Of a stretch of DNA of 64,000 nucleotides, positions 48,300 to 61,230 are shown in pieces (positions within the stretch are counted from its first letter, which is position 1; each line of letters starts with the position of its first letter). The DNA is taken from assembly GCA_024529925.1 (NCBI GenBank), contig JAFEUB010001797.1:2482001-2546000 (forward strand). Direction: 5' to 3'. The position numbers and the translations under genes are program-made. The notes beneath the pieces were generated by a model. That model made no database searches and had not been told where the DNA came from. It saw nothing but the letters and a program-made list of their open reading frames with translations. This DNA is from Ophthalmolycus amberensis (taxonomy: Eukaryota; Chordata; Actinopteri; Perciformes; Zoarcidae).

Positions 48300-48870
48300 A
48301 CTTTTAAAAATCAAGTTAATCGTCAAAGGTTAAACCAGTGGTCCCAAACGTTTTTGTCTTATGAGTTTTTAGAAAGTGACTAGTGGTTTCCCATCCACAT
48401 TTAAGATTTTTAAGCTTAAGAAAAGGTACAATTACGCAATATTTTACAAGAAAAGTAAAGATCCTGAGAATGAATATATAGATTTATGTAGCTTTGTATG
48501 TATTTTGAATTCTTTTCTCTCCCATTAGTCATCTCACGACCCCTCTCATTTATCTCGTGACCCTTTGGAGGGACCCAACCCCTATATTGTGCACCTACAT
48601 CACCTGATTTTTTTCACAGATTATCGGTCTCAAGTACCTCTGTCAGGATATAGTGACCGTTTGAGGAATACTTTTTTTTTAAGTAGAATTTTTAATGCAG
48701 GACTTTTACTCATAGTGGTGTATTTTCACATGTTTTGGTGTTATGCTTCGTTCCATTACCCTCGGACATCAGACGTCGGAGCTGGAAATGAATGAATATA
48801 TTTTCATTGATAGTTATTCTTTAGTTTTATTTGACGAAAAGAGACTCATGTTTCCTCCGTGTCTCTTTCC
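48300..48870 (+). repeat. Repeat-like sequence where the tectb ZP-C exon is expected
   Basis: Contains CAGTGGTCCCAAACGTTTTT and CATCTCACGACCCCTCTCAT, phrases of a common fish dispersed repeat. No sequence encoding the expected cysteine-containing ZP-C segment was found here on the plus strand. Confidence 0.5.
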
Positions 48871-49239
48871 TTAAGGGCCCCTGCTCCTTCAGAAGTCTGT
48901 CATCAGAGGTAGAACCAAGTGGGGGGATCCTCACTGCTGAGTTTCACATTAAAGGTACAGTTCTATAAATGCCGACGGGTTTTGAACGTCTCACAATATT
49001 AAACATCCTCTCTAGACGTGCTTTAATAAATTATAAAACGCTGCACATACATCAGACGATACATGAGCTTTGTTATTCCCCCTCTTTCAAATTAAAAGCC
49101 TCCAATAGCTGGCTGTTGAATTCAAACATTTTGTTTTAGTTTGTTGTTATTTGTCTTTGCTGTATAAGCTTTTATTTTGTATTATGATGTCTTTATCTCT
49201 GGACAGGTATTGATTCCTCCAATAATGGACACATGACAG

Positions 49240-51031
49240 GTAAACAAAAATTTTTCTATTTCTAACCTTTAAACTTTTTGAATTATTAAGCTTTTTGCAA
49301 CTTTTTTTTGAATGGGTTTCTATGGAGAAGATTTTCAAATCCTCTTAAACTTCTTCAACTTTCAAATCCTTCAACTTCCTCATACTTTCAGCTACAGACA
49401 CCATTTCAACTTTAAAATGTTGCCGCGTAATTCAGCTTTCCGATATCTTTTAAACTTTTTGAACTGCAGCAATTTAACTTTTATGATTTTTCAGCCCTTT
49501 TCTGACTTTATAATGGGTGTGTATTGCACAGCTTAGAGTGCGTGATGTCACCGCTAGAGTGAAGAGCAGCTTGAGATTCTTGTGAAAAAAACATTTGTGT
49601 TTTGCCACTGTGGCCACAATCTTCACTCTTCATGCATAATTTCTTATAATGCATGAATATTGTCCTTGTCGTAGAAAAATTACTGTGGAATCCCACAGAT
49701 TTCCACATTTGACACGGAAGCCGTTAATTGAGAGGAAAACCGACTTTCTGCTCCATAGAGACCAATGTTAAATTTTGCTTCAAAAACATCTTCCACAGTA
49801 CACGGTACCCCATTTCTATATCTTTCCCCCCCCCTCCACCCCCCCCCCCCCCCCACACACACACACGCCATTTTAAAATAAAAGCCCCACAGAATGAATC
49901 CTAACTGAAATGCTTGTGATGAGCCTGTCATTTAATAACCGGTTTGTGTTTATCTAACATTATGATTCTGTCTCCTCTCCCCTTCTCCCCCACACCCCAC
50001 ACCCCATTTCAAAATAAAAGCCCCAGAGAGTGAATTCTAACTGAACTGCTTGTGATGAAGCCTGTCATTTAATAACCTCTGTTTATGTGTGTCAGACATT
50101 ATAATTATGTCTCCTCTCCCCCTCCCTCCCCCACCCAGTCCCACCCTTTCAAAATAAAAGCCCCATGGATTAACTGTATTTAAACGTTTAGCTCAAAATT
50201 TGGCTTTTTTGTTGAAATAATGAATGCTCTTACTAATACTGCGACAACTACTACTACTGCTAATATTTCTAGTATTACTACTACTGCTACTACTACTACT
50301 TCAACTTTTGCTGTTGCTACTATTACTACTACTGCTACTGCTATTACTGCTACCATGAATATTATTACTACCACTACTGCTATTACTACCACTACCACTA
50401 CTATTATTAGTTATACCACAACTGCTAATACTGCTATTCCTGCTACTACCAGTACTAATAACCAGTACTAATACTATTACAGCTATTAGTACGACTGCTA
50501 CTAGTACTACTACTACTGCTACTTCAAAAACTGACTTTACTATTACTACTACTACTATTACTTATTATACTACTACTACTGTTATATTAAATACTACGAC
50601 CACTACTACAGCTATTACTATGACTACTGATACTACTACTTCTACTACTTCTTCTAATTACTAATACTTCGACTACAACTTCTACTACTACTGCTACTAC
50701 AAATATCACTACTGCTACAGCTAGTAGTTATTCAAATGCTACTAATACTTATACTGCTAATAATACTTCTACTACAACTTCTACTACTACTACAACAAAT
50801 ATCACTACTGCTGGAATTCTTTTAAGCTACAGAAACCATTCGAATATCAAAATGTTCAGCTCTTTCAGGAGAGGGGTGATATGACTTCATATTTGTAATC
50901 TTTCAACTTTTTGAATTATTAAGCTTTTTGCAATTTTTTAAAAATTGGATATCTATTTTCAGCAATGTTTTTGAGTTTCATTTCAGCTTTCAGCATTCCA
51001 ACGCATTTTCAGCAGGAAATGCATTTTCTAG
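49240..51031 (+). mobile_element. Helentron-like non-autonomous element, copy C, in tectb last intron
   Basis: Similar over its length to copy A (from 49866) and the reverse complement of copy B. It carries a C-run/CA-run (49828-49867), tandem units at 49870-50165, an (ACT)n-rich tract at about 50220-50810, and the 3' hairpin with CTAG at 51028-51031 followed by T. The left limit is uncertain: family-type sequence (TTTTGAATTATTAAGCTTTTTGC) starts near 49270, but no 5' palindrome was found. Located between tectb exons 49207-49239 and 51072-51136. Confidence 0.7.
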
Positions 51032-51268
51032 TTTGATCTGATCTGTGTTTTCTTTTCCTTTTTCACTACAGGCACGTCACTATTCATCCTGCTGGTCGTG
51101 CTCATAAACACATGCTGTGATTTAGTAAATGGATGAAGAATGTAGTAAAAACTTCATGTCACCCCACAATCAAAATAATTTATACCTTTCTCAAAGATAT
51201 TATATGTAATTAGGACATTTATTGACGCTTTGGATAATCTTTTCAAATGTCACGTTACTGCTTTCTCC

Positions 51269-51274
51269 AATAAA
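51269..51274 (+). terminator. tectb: Polyadenylation signal of tectb
   Basis: AATAAA about 135 bases after the tectb stop, followed by a T-rich stretch. It separates tectb from the convergent gucy2g 3' end. Confidence 0.65.
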
Positions 51275-51787
51275 GATGAGTTGACATTTTTGCCCCTGTT
51301 TTTAATTGTGCACAAACAGAAATAAACAGTTTTTATTTAATCCAGAAATAAAACTCAGACTCTCAACATGAAAGCAACACAATAAACACACACTTTAATA
51401 TTTAATATCTTCCAATAATACTACCCAGAACTAATTGTGAATGTGTAACAATAGAGCCAATTGATCAATTGTAATGGTTACAAAATGATGTTGATTGAAT
51501 CCAACACTGTTTCATCTGATTTAATTATATTATAAGAAGACTTTAAGCGTTTGCTTGTATGTTGTTGTTTTTTTAACTCTCAGTTTCAGATGTTTTTTAG
51601 TCTATTTTCCCTTGTTTGAAGTGAGACATTATTTTTAGCAACATCTCTTGTATAAAAAGTGCTCTATAAATAAAGGCTAATATTATTATCCTCTTTACAA
51701 GTCGCTTTGCATTCTTTGAGACCTTCCGAATTGTCCTTGCCAGATATCCCTTCATCCAAAATCGTCATCAGGATATCCAGTGGCTCT

Positions 51788-54700
51788 TTAAATGTGCACT
51801 GCAGTCATCATAGCTTTGTTCAGGGTCGTCTGGGCCCTTTTCTCAGCAGCTCTGGGCATCCTCAGTTTCTTGAGCAGAGATATCACAAACACAGGTGAAA
51901 ATACAAAACTGCTTTACATAAAATACTACATTTACTGACTGATCTAGACTTGTCGATGCTTGCTGTGTTTCTCAAGCAGAAGGACTGCGATGTGTGTTAA
52001 CTGTACCTCTGTTTGTCGTTTGCGACTGTCAGCTGGTGGAGGGCTGCGAGCAATAATAGGAGGATTAAATCCCTGTTTGCTCAGCAGCCAGTAGGTCTTC
52101 AGAGACCCTTTTCCCTGTCATGGACACACACACACACACACATGTGAGAAACAAAGGTTGTACATCTTATTGGAGAAAAGCTAAAACAGACTCTTAAAGT
52201 CACCTTAATTTCGACTTCCCCTCTTTCCTCCATCTCAAACGAACCAGCCTGGACCAGAATGTCAGCAGTGCTCTGAGATATGTGAATCTTCAGAGCTGTT
52301 AGAAGTCAGAGGATTCCACATCAATGTCTGCACAAAATTTCATGGGAATCCATCCAATTTTTTTGCACGACACAAAAAAAAAAAACTATATCTATCTTCT
52401 TATCCAGTAGGTTGTAATACTGATGGTCTCGAATGATCAGCCTCTGCAAAGGCGTGACCGTTCTCTTCAGTTTACTCACGTGAGCTGTTGCTCTCCATGC
52501 GAGAGGCCGTGTTCACCGTGTCACCAAAGAGACAGTAGCGAGGCATCGTGGTGCCAACCACTCCAGCAACCACTGGACCTACAAAACCCACAATAAACTG
52601 TTTTGGATTCACGCTTATCAAAAGTCAAATTGTTTCATGTGCAAACTTCAACAAAGTTGCACACCATGAAGTCTTAATGATGCAAAGGACCAGAAACTCT
52701 AAAAGAAACCATGAATGGAGATATAAATCCTGCATACTGTGGGCAGCTTGTACTCCCTTTATATAATATTTAATATGTTTCTGGTTTCTTCTTAATATTT
52801 AATGTGCAAGAATATGAACAAATGTGGACAAATTCAAAAGAATAAAAAGGCAGCAAAAACAAAGTATAATGAAAAAGCAAACCAGAGTGTATCCCGATGC
52901 GGATTGCAAGACTCTCAGTAGGCATGTGGTGGATTCTGAAGACCTTGATGGCACTTAGAAAATGCAGAGCCATTGTACATATCTCCAGAGCGTGCTGGAA
53001 GCCGTTGCTGATGGGAAGACCACTGGCTACCATGTACGCATCACCGATTGTTTCCACCTAGTGAAGATGCAAAGATGATTCAGTTTTACTGACACATTTT
53101 AAAGTAACAATGTTTTTTTTTCTGCGAAAGAATCAGTTTGCAAGGAATAGCAGATTTTCTGATCCATTTCCAGTCTTTATGCTAAGCTAAGCTAGCTGTT
53201 TCCCCCCGTTTCCAGTCGTTGTGCTAAGCTAAGCTAACCAGCTGCTGGCTATACCCTCATATTTACTGCACATACTGTATATGAGAGTGATTACTGATTA
53301 TTTACAATACAATTCACGAACATTTTGTTTTATTGAACGCACCCTAAACTCGTGTGTGTGTGTGTGTGTGTGACTCACTTTATAGACATCGTACATCTTG
53401 ATGACGTCGTCGAAGAGGCTGTAGAGCTCGTTGAGGAACGTCACCACCTCCATCGCCGAGCTGACGGAGCACATGGACGTGAAGCCCACGATGTCGGAGA
53501 AGAAGATGGTCACCGCTTCGTGACTCTGAGGCTCCACGGACGCCCCCGCCATCAGCTGATCCGCGATGTACCTGCGGCCAATGAAGCACCGGCACCGACA
53601 AGGTGAGGGACGCGGTCATGGACGATTTGAATGGTTTCATCACTTTTGGATGCGGTTACATCTAGTACCTTGGTAACATGCTGGAGAGAAGCTTGTCTGC
53701 GCGGGTCTTCTCCGCTGTGAGCTGGTTGGTCCGCTCCTCCACCACCTCCTCCAAGTGGTTTGCATATTTCTCCAGCTTTGCCACCATATTATCCAGTATA
53801 TTTGTATGACTACAGTACAGAAAATCATGATCACTAGCTTATTAAGGAGTTTTCTGGTTGAGGTAGTTTGTTTGTTAGACAACAGGATGTCCCAAATTTT
53901 CACTCGAAAAAGTATTTTGTGGAGGAACCAACAAGTGAATAGTTTTCGGCGCCGATCCAGAATCCAAAAAACAAACTTAGCATAAGAATATGAGCATTTT
54001 TGACCATTTTAGCTATTACTTCCTTAACTACTGCAGTAAATTGATTGAAAATGTGGCACATGTATCCAGTCACTACATTTATTTTATTGCATATAACATA
54101 TTTTTGAGGATTTTTAGCCCTGGCGAAAGTATGCGCTCTCTAAGCCTGCAGGCCCGAATTAGAGTCAGGGAGGACAATTTATTTTGTCACAGCAATGTGG
54201 GTAAAGAAACAGAAAAACGTCAGAGGCCTTACCTTTCTGGGGTGGTGTTCTTCAGCTGTCTCAGTATGGCTGCAAACGGCGGTCGGTGGTCCGGGGTTTC
54301 ATTCCAGCAGGCCTTCATCAGTGAGTTGATGTTTTCATCACAGAGCTCCTCCGACAGCGCCGGTCGGAGCGGCTCCCGTTGGAAAGGCGTCTGCAACTGG
54401 ATGATAATCTCTGGAGAAAACATGAAGCAAGAAGCGGGAATCATCGTAGTGTTGGAATTTGGGTCTGAGGTCCTTTAAGCCGACGTCCACCGACTAAATT
54501 GAAATGTCTTGAAAACTATTCTATTGATTGCTTTGGGTTTTCTTTAACATGTTCAGCCTTTGCCAGTATGTAAATGAATTTGTGGCTAAAGAAAATAGGC
54601 GTGTGAACCTTTGGGCCCCAGGTTGATCTCATGGTACGGGCCAGACTTTGCGTTGTACATGAGTTCCCACATGATGATGGCGAAGCTGTAGACGTCCGCT

Positions 54701-57700
54701 TTGGGCGTCCCGTAGACCTGGAGACCGACTTGTCTCAGGAGCTCGGGGGCCGTCCAGTACATCTCTACAACAAGTCACCCCTCGTGTTATTTCTCCTTCA
54801 TGCTGTAATAAATATATTCAAAATGTCATAACTCAGCATTCGAGTGCACCCACTGACCTGAATGAATAGGGTTCTCCAGTGGGACCATCTTGTTACTGCT
54901 CCCATATTTAAACTCCCACAGGCCGAAGCCAGAGAGTTTAATCTGGAGCCGGCTGTCCACCAGACACGTACTGGGCTTCAGGGTCCCGTGAAATCTCAGG
55001 TTACTTTTGTGGATGAACTCCATTCCCTAAAACACAGAAGAACAGGTTCGAAACATGGATTGTCCTGTAAATGTCATGTCAAAAAAAATTGTTTTAACAA
55101 TAACATGCTGTTTAAATGAATTGACTCACATTCCCTATATCATAAGCAAAGGACAGCTTAAACATGGAGTCCAGGTCAACATCTGACTTCAGAACATCCT
55201 GCAGAAAATATCTTCAAGTTAAACATCTAATACACACTGGGCTGAGTGTGAGTTACACAGAACCAAAGGTGTTTGACCCACTGGTGTTACTTTGTTACAT
55301 TACTGTCCGATTATTTACTCAATATGAAATATGGTTATTTTAAACCCAATGTTACACACAACGAGCTCCCGTTTCACACTAAAACTGCCACACATGTATT
55401 GTTAATTGTAGGAAAAGATTTGTGTATAATACTCCAAACTATAAAGGATACATGTAACACAATACACACATAAAGAGCTGGAGTATTAAAAAACAAGGTG
55501 ATTGTCTGTGTATGTAGTCGAGGCAGTACACTAACCTTCAGACTGCCTTTGGTGCAGTACTGGATCACCAGACAGACATTGGGTGGCTGGATGCAAACAC
55601 CAAAGAACTGCACCAAGTTCTCATGTTTCATCTCTTTCATCTGTCTTAAAGAGTTTAAGATGGTTAGTCACGCAAAAGGAAATTCAACGAGCGCTTCAGT
55701 TAGTCACCGAAATGTCTTAAAGGCACAGTTCATCTCACTTCAGTTATTTTTATTGCAGCAAAATGTTTTTTGTCGAAGAAGCACACAGACTGGTGAAAAC
55801 ATTCATGTGTTTTTGCATCTGACATACTGAACTGTTTACTGTATTACAGTCTAGTCCAATCCTTTTGATTTCCCCATGACCACACCGGAAAAACTTTATT
55901 TTTATGTGTAATATTAATAGTTTATATAAAATAAGATCAATACTTGCCGTCCGTATGTCAATATAATATTGCCATGTAAAATATTGCGATGCCATGCTGT
56001 ATACTCTGTCCTAAATCATCCAACTAACTTCTTTATTTTATTTTGTGTGTTTGTTTTCATGTATCCATGTTTTGTCCTTATCGCTCTTTTCTTTGTAAAA
56101 CACAAAAAGGTTATGTGCTTTGAAAACTGGAAATGAATAAATACAATTGGAGAGAAAAAAGTATGTTTGATGTAGAACAACGTGAAGAACTTTACCACAC
56201 TGAACTCTGTGATGATTGAAGGTTTCTGGTAATTACTGCCAACGTGGTCCTTGAGGTAATTGATGGCCACTTTATTTCCCTTTAAGGAGTCACATCATAT
56301 GTTAGAGAAAAAGCACATATTTTGGCATATGCATCTGTAATTGCTGCTTTAACGGCTCACGTTAAACCGGTACCTGGTAGAGACCTATGGTGGTGTAGAA
56401 GCGTTCTCGGCCCGTCTTGTCCTTCAGGCCATAGCTGGCAGTGGAGGAGTTCGACTGTGAGCCGCTGGTCCGACTGGCTGTGTTGCTCAGAGACACACCC
56501 TGAAACCCCTGAAGGGGAAACACACAATGAACAACCCTGAGAACACTAAACCAGGCAAGCAAACGCACTCGTACATGTTTGTTCTTCGTCTGTGTTGAAG
56601 TGCTCGTACTGGGTGCTCCCTGATGATGGTGATGTCGCTGTAGCTGATCAGCCACCAGTTGGAGTCGTCGAGCCTTGTCTGGAGTCTGAACTTCTGCAGG
56701 ATGAGGACCCCGATGCACAGAACAGCCAGCATGCCGATGACGGGCAAGGTCACGAGCAGAGCCAGCAGGGCGATGTCTGCGTCAAGACAGTAAACCATGA
56801 ACGTGGTTAGCCCAGCCTGGGTGTGCGGTTTACTTTATGAGTGGTCGAAAAGGAAACATAAAAAACTGAGGTAAACGGTTTAATTAGTAGTTTCTTTAGG
56901 GCTATTTTGAAAGTGTTACTTTTACCATTAAGGAGCCAATCACAGAGTTCATTGTTGAAGCCACATTCTGGTTTATCAGACGGAGGTCTTCCTCTCGGCC
57001 AGACCACAGAAGCAAACATAGACGTTGGTCTGAAACGACATTTTTTGGTGTAATTTCCCAAAATGTGTTTGTTAGAAAAACAAAAACAAAGATAGATTGT
57101 TTGATAGTATATTTATATATGTATAAATACATATTTTACCGGACAGAGTTGGTGTGACTGTCAAAATGGAGGATGGCTTCAAACTTGGTGACCTGTCCTT
57201 CATGCTGCAGGTCATAAATGGAATAGTCCAAGTTTCTCTCCCCTGTTTTGTCAAAGTGGACTAGTCCGGAGGCACCTGCAATGATAATCATAGACGGATG
57301 GATGGAAGATTAAAATGAGAGGTTTTCTAAAGGGACTCTGGTGCTCGGAAACACGAACGCTTTTGTTCACAGGGACCGCCATAATCAACACAAAGTGAAA
57401 GTTCCTCGCAGTAGATTTAAGTAAAAGGTGTGAATTCTTCTTCCGCCACTGTTTAAGAGTACAAAACCTGGGTATTTTGCATACTTGGCGTTGCAGGATA
57501 TATTTATTAAAACAACTACCAACCATTAAATCGAATGTTGTTTCTATTTCTTAGTCTCTGCAGCAGCTGCCGTCCATCGTGAGGGTCTTTGCCTTCCTTG
57601 AGGACTTCCTTCAGTGCCATCGCATAAAGAAGCACGGCGTCGTGCAGGTAAGCAGAGTACGGGCTAACCTGAAACAACAGAAATAAAACCATTGTATCTG

Positions 57701-59968
57701 TGATTCTACTTCTTCGCAGAATAAAAGGGAAAGCATTGGATGCTTACCTCTCTTTCAGATGTCATGTTGCTCTTAAACGGGTGTTTTTTTAGTCTTTCAA
57801 AAACTTGCTCAAAGAAGTCATAATACTCGTAGCCTTCGTAGGTTTTCTGGCCGATGATGAAGGTCATGTCAAAAGCACTTATGGCATCTTTGTTAATCCT
57901 GCTGTTCAGGGCATATTTCCACATATTATCCTGCTCAGGGGAAAAGATTGATACGATACACATGAGAAACACCTTAGTGAAGAGGTATGGAAGATCATAA
58001 GTTCATTTCTTAGTCCATAGAGTTTGGATTCTACGTAATGGTGCAGCTACAGCTAACCGAAACGGAATATGGATGTTACTGTTGTATGTAAAGTTTTACT
58101 TACCACACTGCCACTGACCTCAAAATGCTGCACCAGGAAGAACACATAGTCGCCATTCATCAGACCCTGTCGCTCAGCCTCCAGCAACAGAGCCATGGAG
58201 TCCATGGAGTTTGTCAGCACCACAATCACTGGGGGGGGGGGGGGCGGAGGGTCAACCGGACACATTTAGTAGCCAGATCACAGGTAAACATGTGGTTATG
58301 TGTGGTTTTAAAGAGCCAGAAACAACGTTCCCTCTCACCTCTGGCGACTGTCGCGATGAACTTTACATTTCGATAAACCAGCTGAGGATCGCTGGTGTCA
58401 AACTTCAGCGCGGCAGCCAGTTTAAAGTTGTCTCTCAGCGGATTCTCAATGGTTTTCCACAGAGCGTCAACTTTGTCCCAAGTGTTTGAATCCAATCCGC
58501 CTCCGATCATCGCTACGTGACTCCATCCGAAGAACTCCAGGGTCTTCACCAGGACCTCCGAGCTTCTTTTAAGAGGGGGCACAACATTGATGTATGAATC
58601 GTAGACGTCCTTGTTGTCCATTTTGGAGGATTGTCCCACGAAGCCGAACATGGGGATGTTCCACGTGGACGCAATGAGACCGGTGACCTTGAAGGCAGAA
58701 ATAATGTAAAATAGGAAAAATACCGATCGATATTCAAAGGGAACTATTTGATCACGAAATTTTATTTCAGGTTCCTTTCGTTCACCGAAATAAGACGGGC
58801 TTTATTATGTTGTTAACTCATCGTAAAACACACTTCATTGAAACTCAACAGACACAAGTAAAACTCCAAAACCAGAACTCTCTTGTCTTCCCACTGTTCC
58901 CACAATCACCAACTCTGGTTTGGTCAAAATGATCCTTCACAGAGTTAGAATGATGAAAATATGCCGCCTTACATATTCCCCCCCCCCCCCCCGTCCCCGT
59001 CCCCCCCGTCTCTCCCACTGCTTGCTGAGGAGCAACTGAGCGGCTGTCGTTCTTCGGAGGCAGACCGCTAAAGCTCAGTACAACCGAACATTGAATGAGA
59101 CATTTTTTAGACGACCAAAATGTTAAAATTAACTGAAAACACACTGTGAAAGGGTTAAAGTTAAAGGTAAAGACGAAAACACGGACAATGCCGTGGTAGC
59201 GACCTGTCAATCACCGTGTAGCCCCGCCCTAAAGCATAAAACTCTTTATGGTCTATTTGACTCTCAATGGACCATCATTTACTAAATGAACATCATGCTG
59301 TATTGAAGAAGACTTGAAACTAGAGATTGAGACCATAAACTCATGTTCACAATGTTTACTGAGGTAATAAATCAAGTGAGAAGACTTCTATACAATCAGA
59401 CTTCTTTTTGCAACGAGTCGCCGCCTGATGTCCATTAGAGAGAATGCAAGTTGAAAGCACTTCAGCATTGGCTAAACCTTTCAGACCCGGAGGTTGCTAC
59501 CGGGTTCAAGTATATCAAAATTGTACTTCAGTACAGTACTTGAGTAAATGTAGGCTACTTAGTCACACAAATCTGATGCAGGAACTATCAATTTCCAAGT
59601 CACATGAATCATACCTCGGCTTCTTCAGGACATGCTGGACCAAACAGCGCGGACACATTTTCTTTCCACACCTGGTGAATGAATCCTCCCAGGGAAATTT
59701 TGGGGTTACAGTCAGTATCCAGGTACACAAACTCCAGACTGTAGTTCCCCAGGAAGGAGGGATTGGTGTTCACCTTCTCCACTGCTATCTGGATGGCCGA
59801 GCCCAGCCGTGGGGCGCTGAAGGGCAGGGACATATTCCAGGGAGCCTGGAAGCCGATGATCAGCTTGAGAGACCCATTGGTGTCGTTACCGGTGACAGCT
59901 GCAGCAGACAGTGTGAAATGAAGCACCAACGTGAGCCTCATGACAGGAGAATACGCCGCCCTCCACAT
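51788..59968 (-). CDS. gucy2g: Receptor guanylyl cyclase 2G
   Basis: Twenty-two coding exons, all phases consistent: 59615-59968, 58339-58687, 58104-58228, 57748-57933, 57524-57668, 57140-57275, 56926-57029, 56610-56776, 56374-56508, 56196-56279, 55536-55640, 55130-55198, 54858-55026, 54609-54764, 54233-54410, 53669-53809, 53379-53571, 52883-53057, 52480-52578, 52204-52295, 52007-52114 and 51788-51868. About 1116 residues, normal for the family. Order: signal peptide; ligand-binding ANF domain (GSAIQIAVEKVNTNPSFLGN); membrane helix (LLALLVTLPVIGMLAVLCIG); kinase-homology domain with the degenerate loop FHGTLKPSTCLV; coiled coil (LEKYANHLEEVVEERTNQL); and cyclase domain with metal-binding FFSDIVGFTSM and guanine-selecting Glu (VETIGDAYM) and Cys (RYCLFGD). 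It should make cGMP at the membrane. Family members act in chemosensation and thermosensation in rodents. The name is supported by adjacency to tectb. No damage was seen. Confidence 0.9.
53060..53280 (+). repeat. Teleost GCTAAGCTAAGC-type dispersed repeat, copy 3
   Basis: TTCCAGTCTTTATGCTAAGC occurs, followed by a second TTTCCAGTCGTTGTGCTAAG and CTAACCAGCTGCTGGC. It lies in a gucy2g intron between the two main catalytic exons. Confidence 0.7.
58976..59007. repeat. Poly-C rich tract in gucy2g intron 1
   Basis: A run of about 14 C followed by CCCCGT units. Similar G or C runs occur near 7720, 17180, 23475, 39102, 49830 and 58231. They are prone to assembly and length errors. Confidence 0.85.
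59281..59460 (-). repeat. Dispersed repeat, copy 2 (partner at 24221-24402)
   Basis: Reverse-complement match to 24221-24402, in gucy2g intron 1. The match starts at AACATCATGCTGTATTGAAG and fades after GAGAGAATGCAAGTTG. Confidence 0.75.
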
Positions 59969-60002
59969 CACTCTCGTCTTATTAGTTGCTTCATGTCACA
60001 GG

Positions 60003-60013
60003 GTTTAAATACC
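60003..60013 (-). promoter_or_regulatory. gucy2g: TATA-like box of gucy2g
   Basis: On the gene strand GGGTATTTAAACCC lies about 40 bases upstream of the ATG at 59968, so the leader would be very short. A candidate only. Confidence 0.4.
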
Positions 60014-60115
60014 CGACTTCCCTGGTGATGCTGGACGAGTTGGTTAGGGAGGAGAACATGTAAATATTGTGGAGGAAAGTGGGAGGTACAAAGAGGCATT
60101 AAGTCCATCATTATT

Positions 60116-60221
60116 GTTGGAATGCTGTTAAGCATTGGATATCTATTTTCAGCAATGTTTTTGCGATTAATTTCAGTTTTCAGCATTCCAACGCATTTTC
60201 AGCAGGAAATGCTTTTTCTAG
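60116..60221 (+). mobile_element. 106-bp Helentron-like mini-element
   Basis: Starts GTTGGAATGCTGTTAAGCAT after TT and ends with a hairpin region (GCATTTTCAGCAGGAAATGC) and CTAG at 60218-60221 before TT. Between the ends it keeps about 50 bases of family sequence (ATATCTATTTTCAGCAATGT), also seen at 14658-14677 and 50950-50969. It is intermediate in size between the 53 bp and the 1.8 kb members. Confidence 0.75.
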
Positions 60222-61230
60222 TTTATTTTGTTCTCTTCATTAGAGTGTGTTCTTCTGTCACATAGAAGGCCCCATGCTTGAGCGTATGATCCCAGCTCAA
60301 TATCCTCTTAAAGGGAAAGTTCACCCGCCAAATCAAAAACACATATTTTTAGATTATTTTGGTGTGAGTCGCCCCGTCGTGTTACATAAACCTGCTCACA
60401 ACAAGGTCTGTGGATTATCTTCAGTCATGATGTCTGGAAAGAGACATCGCTGTTCAGTTTTTCAAATGTACCTTTAAGCCAAGCCTGTTATATTGGAGAA
60501 GAGGCAGACATCTACGGCTGATACCTCCAAAACTCAGCATTTGAGATGTCCTCTCTTCGTTCTTTTGCATTATGAACCTCAAAGATAGCCCTTAGCAATC
60601 ACTTACAATGTTAGTTCATATCTAGAGAAACACAATGCCCCCAACATTGGGAAGATGATGCCCTTTGAATTAATTCGGCTTCTTTTAAGCGATCATGGAG
60701 GACTTGATGATTAGATTAGTCTTGTTAAGTGCTTACAATAAAAAGTACAATAAAAAAAACATTTCTAAATGGTTCATGACCACCACATACTCTTATCTGA
60801 TATTGTTAAAACTGATTCAGGTGAGATTTTATCAACCATAAATCAGTAAACTCCAAAGGTACCACACCAAGTTTGCCTTTAGTTATCGCTCATAAATCCA
60901 GTGTCAAAGTTCATCATGATTTCTTTCTTTCTCTAACAGGGACACATGTCCACTGCATGCACGTGTAGAACAGATTTTATTCTGAGAATGGACTCATTTG
61001 ATTTAGGACAATTCAAAAGACAGCTAAATCCAAAGTGAGAACTGAGTTGCACACCTCCTGGGAGTGTTTTCTGCAGAAACCAGATGAGGCAGGTTGAGCC
61101 TTGCTTGGTGGCGGAGAGAAGTTCACACACCTGTGTGCAGTTTAAGGTGCTAATGATCACAGGTGGGCAGATTGTGTGTGCATTAATGGTGTTGCTGAGT
61201 TCAGCTTCTTTCTTTATTTCCCCTCTCCCC
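60222..61230. other. Intergenic region upstream of gucy2g, nothing identified
   Basis: No splice-bounded frame. AT-rich. Confidence 0.5.

Larger units (their letters stand above)
43977..51136 (+). pseudogene. tectb: Beta-tectorin gene, disrupted (transposon in exon 5, ZP exon truncated)
   Basis: Exons with matching phases: 43968-44043 (ATG 43977; MASVGALLMFLPVAWTCSPQ), 44839-45029, 45384-45535, 45644-45708 with 47529-47536, 47737-47840, 47957-48040, start of one at 48145, 48876-48954, 49207-49239 and 51072-51136 (stop). The product follows beta-tectorin throughout: ECPYGWEIEQLSLGGVCYSG, IPDLTPKNHSYCGTQSE, NSIVSNDTSLTVRNQPVNYT and SEIGAEVFIGIEAKGLSNRF. A hydrophobic C-terminus (SLFILLVVLINTCC) fits a GPI-anchor signal. 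Beta-tectorin is an extracellular ZP-domain protein of inner-ear matrices. Two lesions: a hAT element splits the fourth coding exon and brings a stop at 45726, and the exon from 48145 loses ZP homology after SCSSDKTVF. Neighbour gucy2g matches the known gene order, so this is probably the orthologous locus and not a distant retrocopy. Introns are retained. Confidence 0.85.

Noticed and set aside
56575..56609. Alternative donor at 56574 for the gucy2g membrane exon
   Set aside because: It would put the next exon out of phase, with a stop soon after. The donor at 56609 keeps phase.
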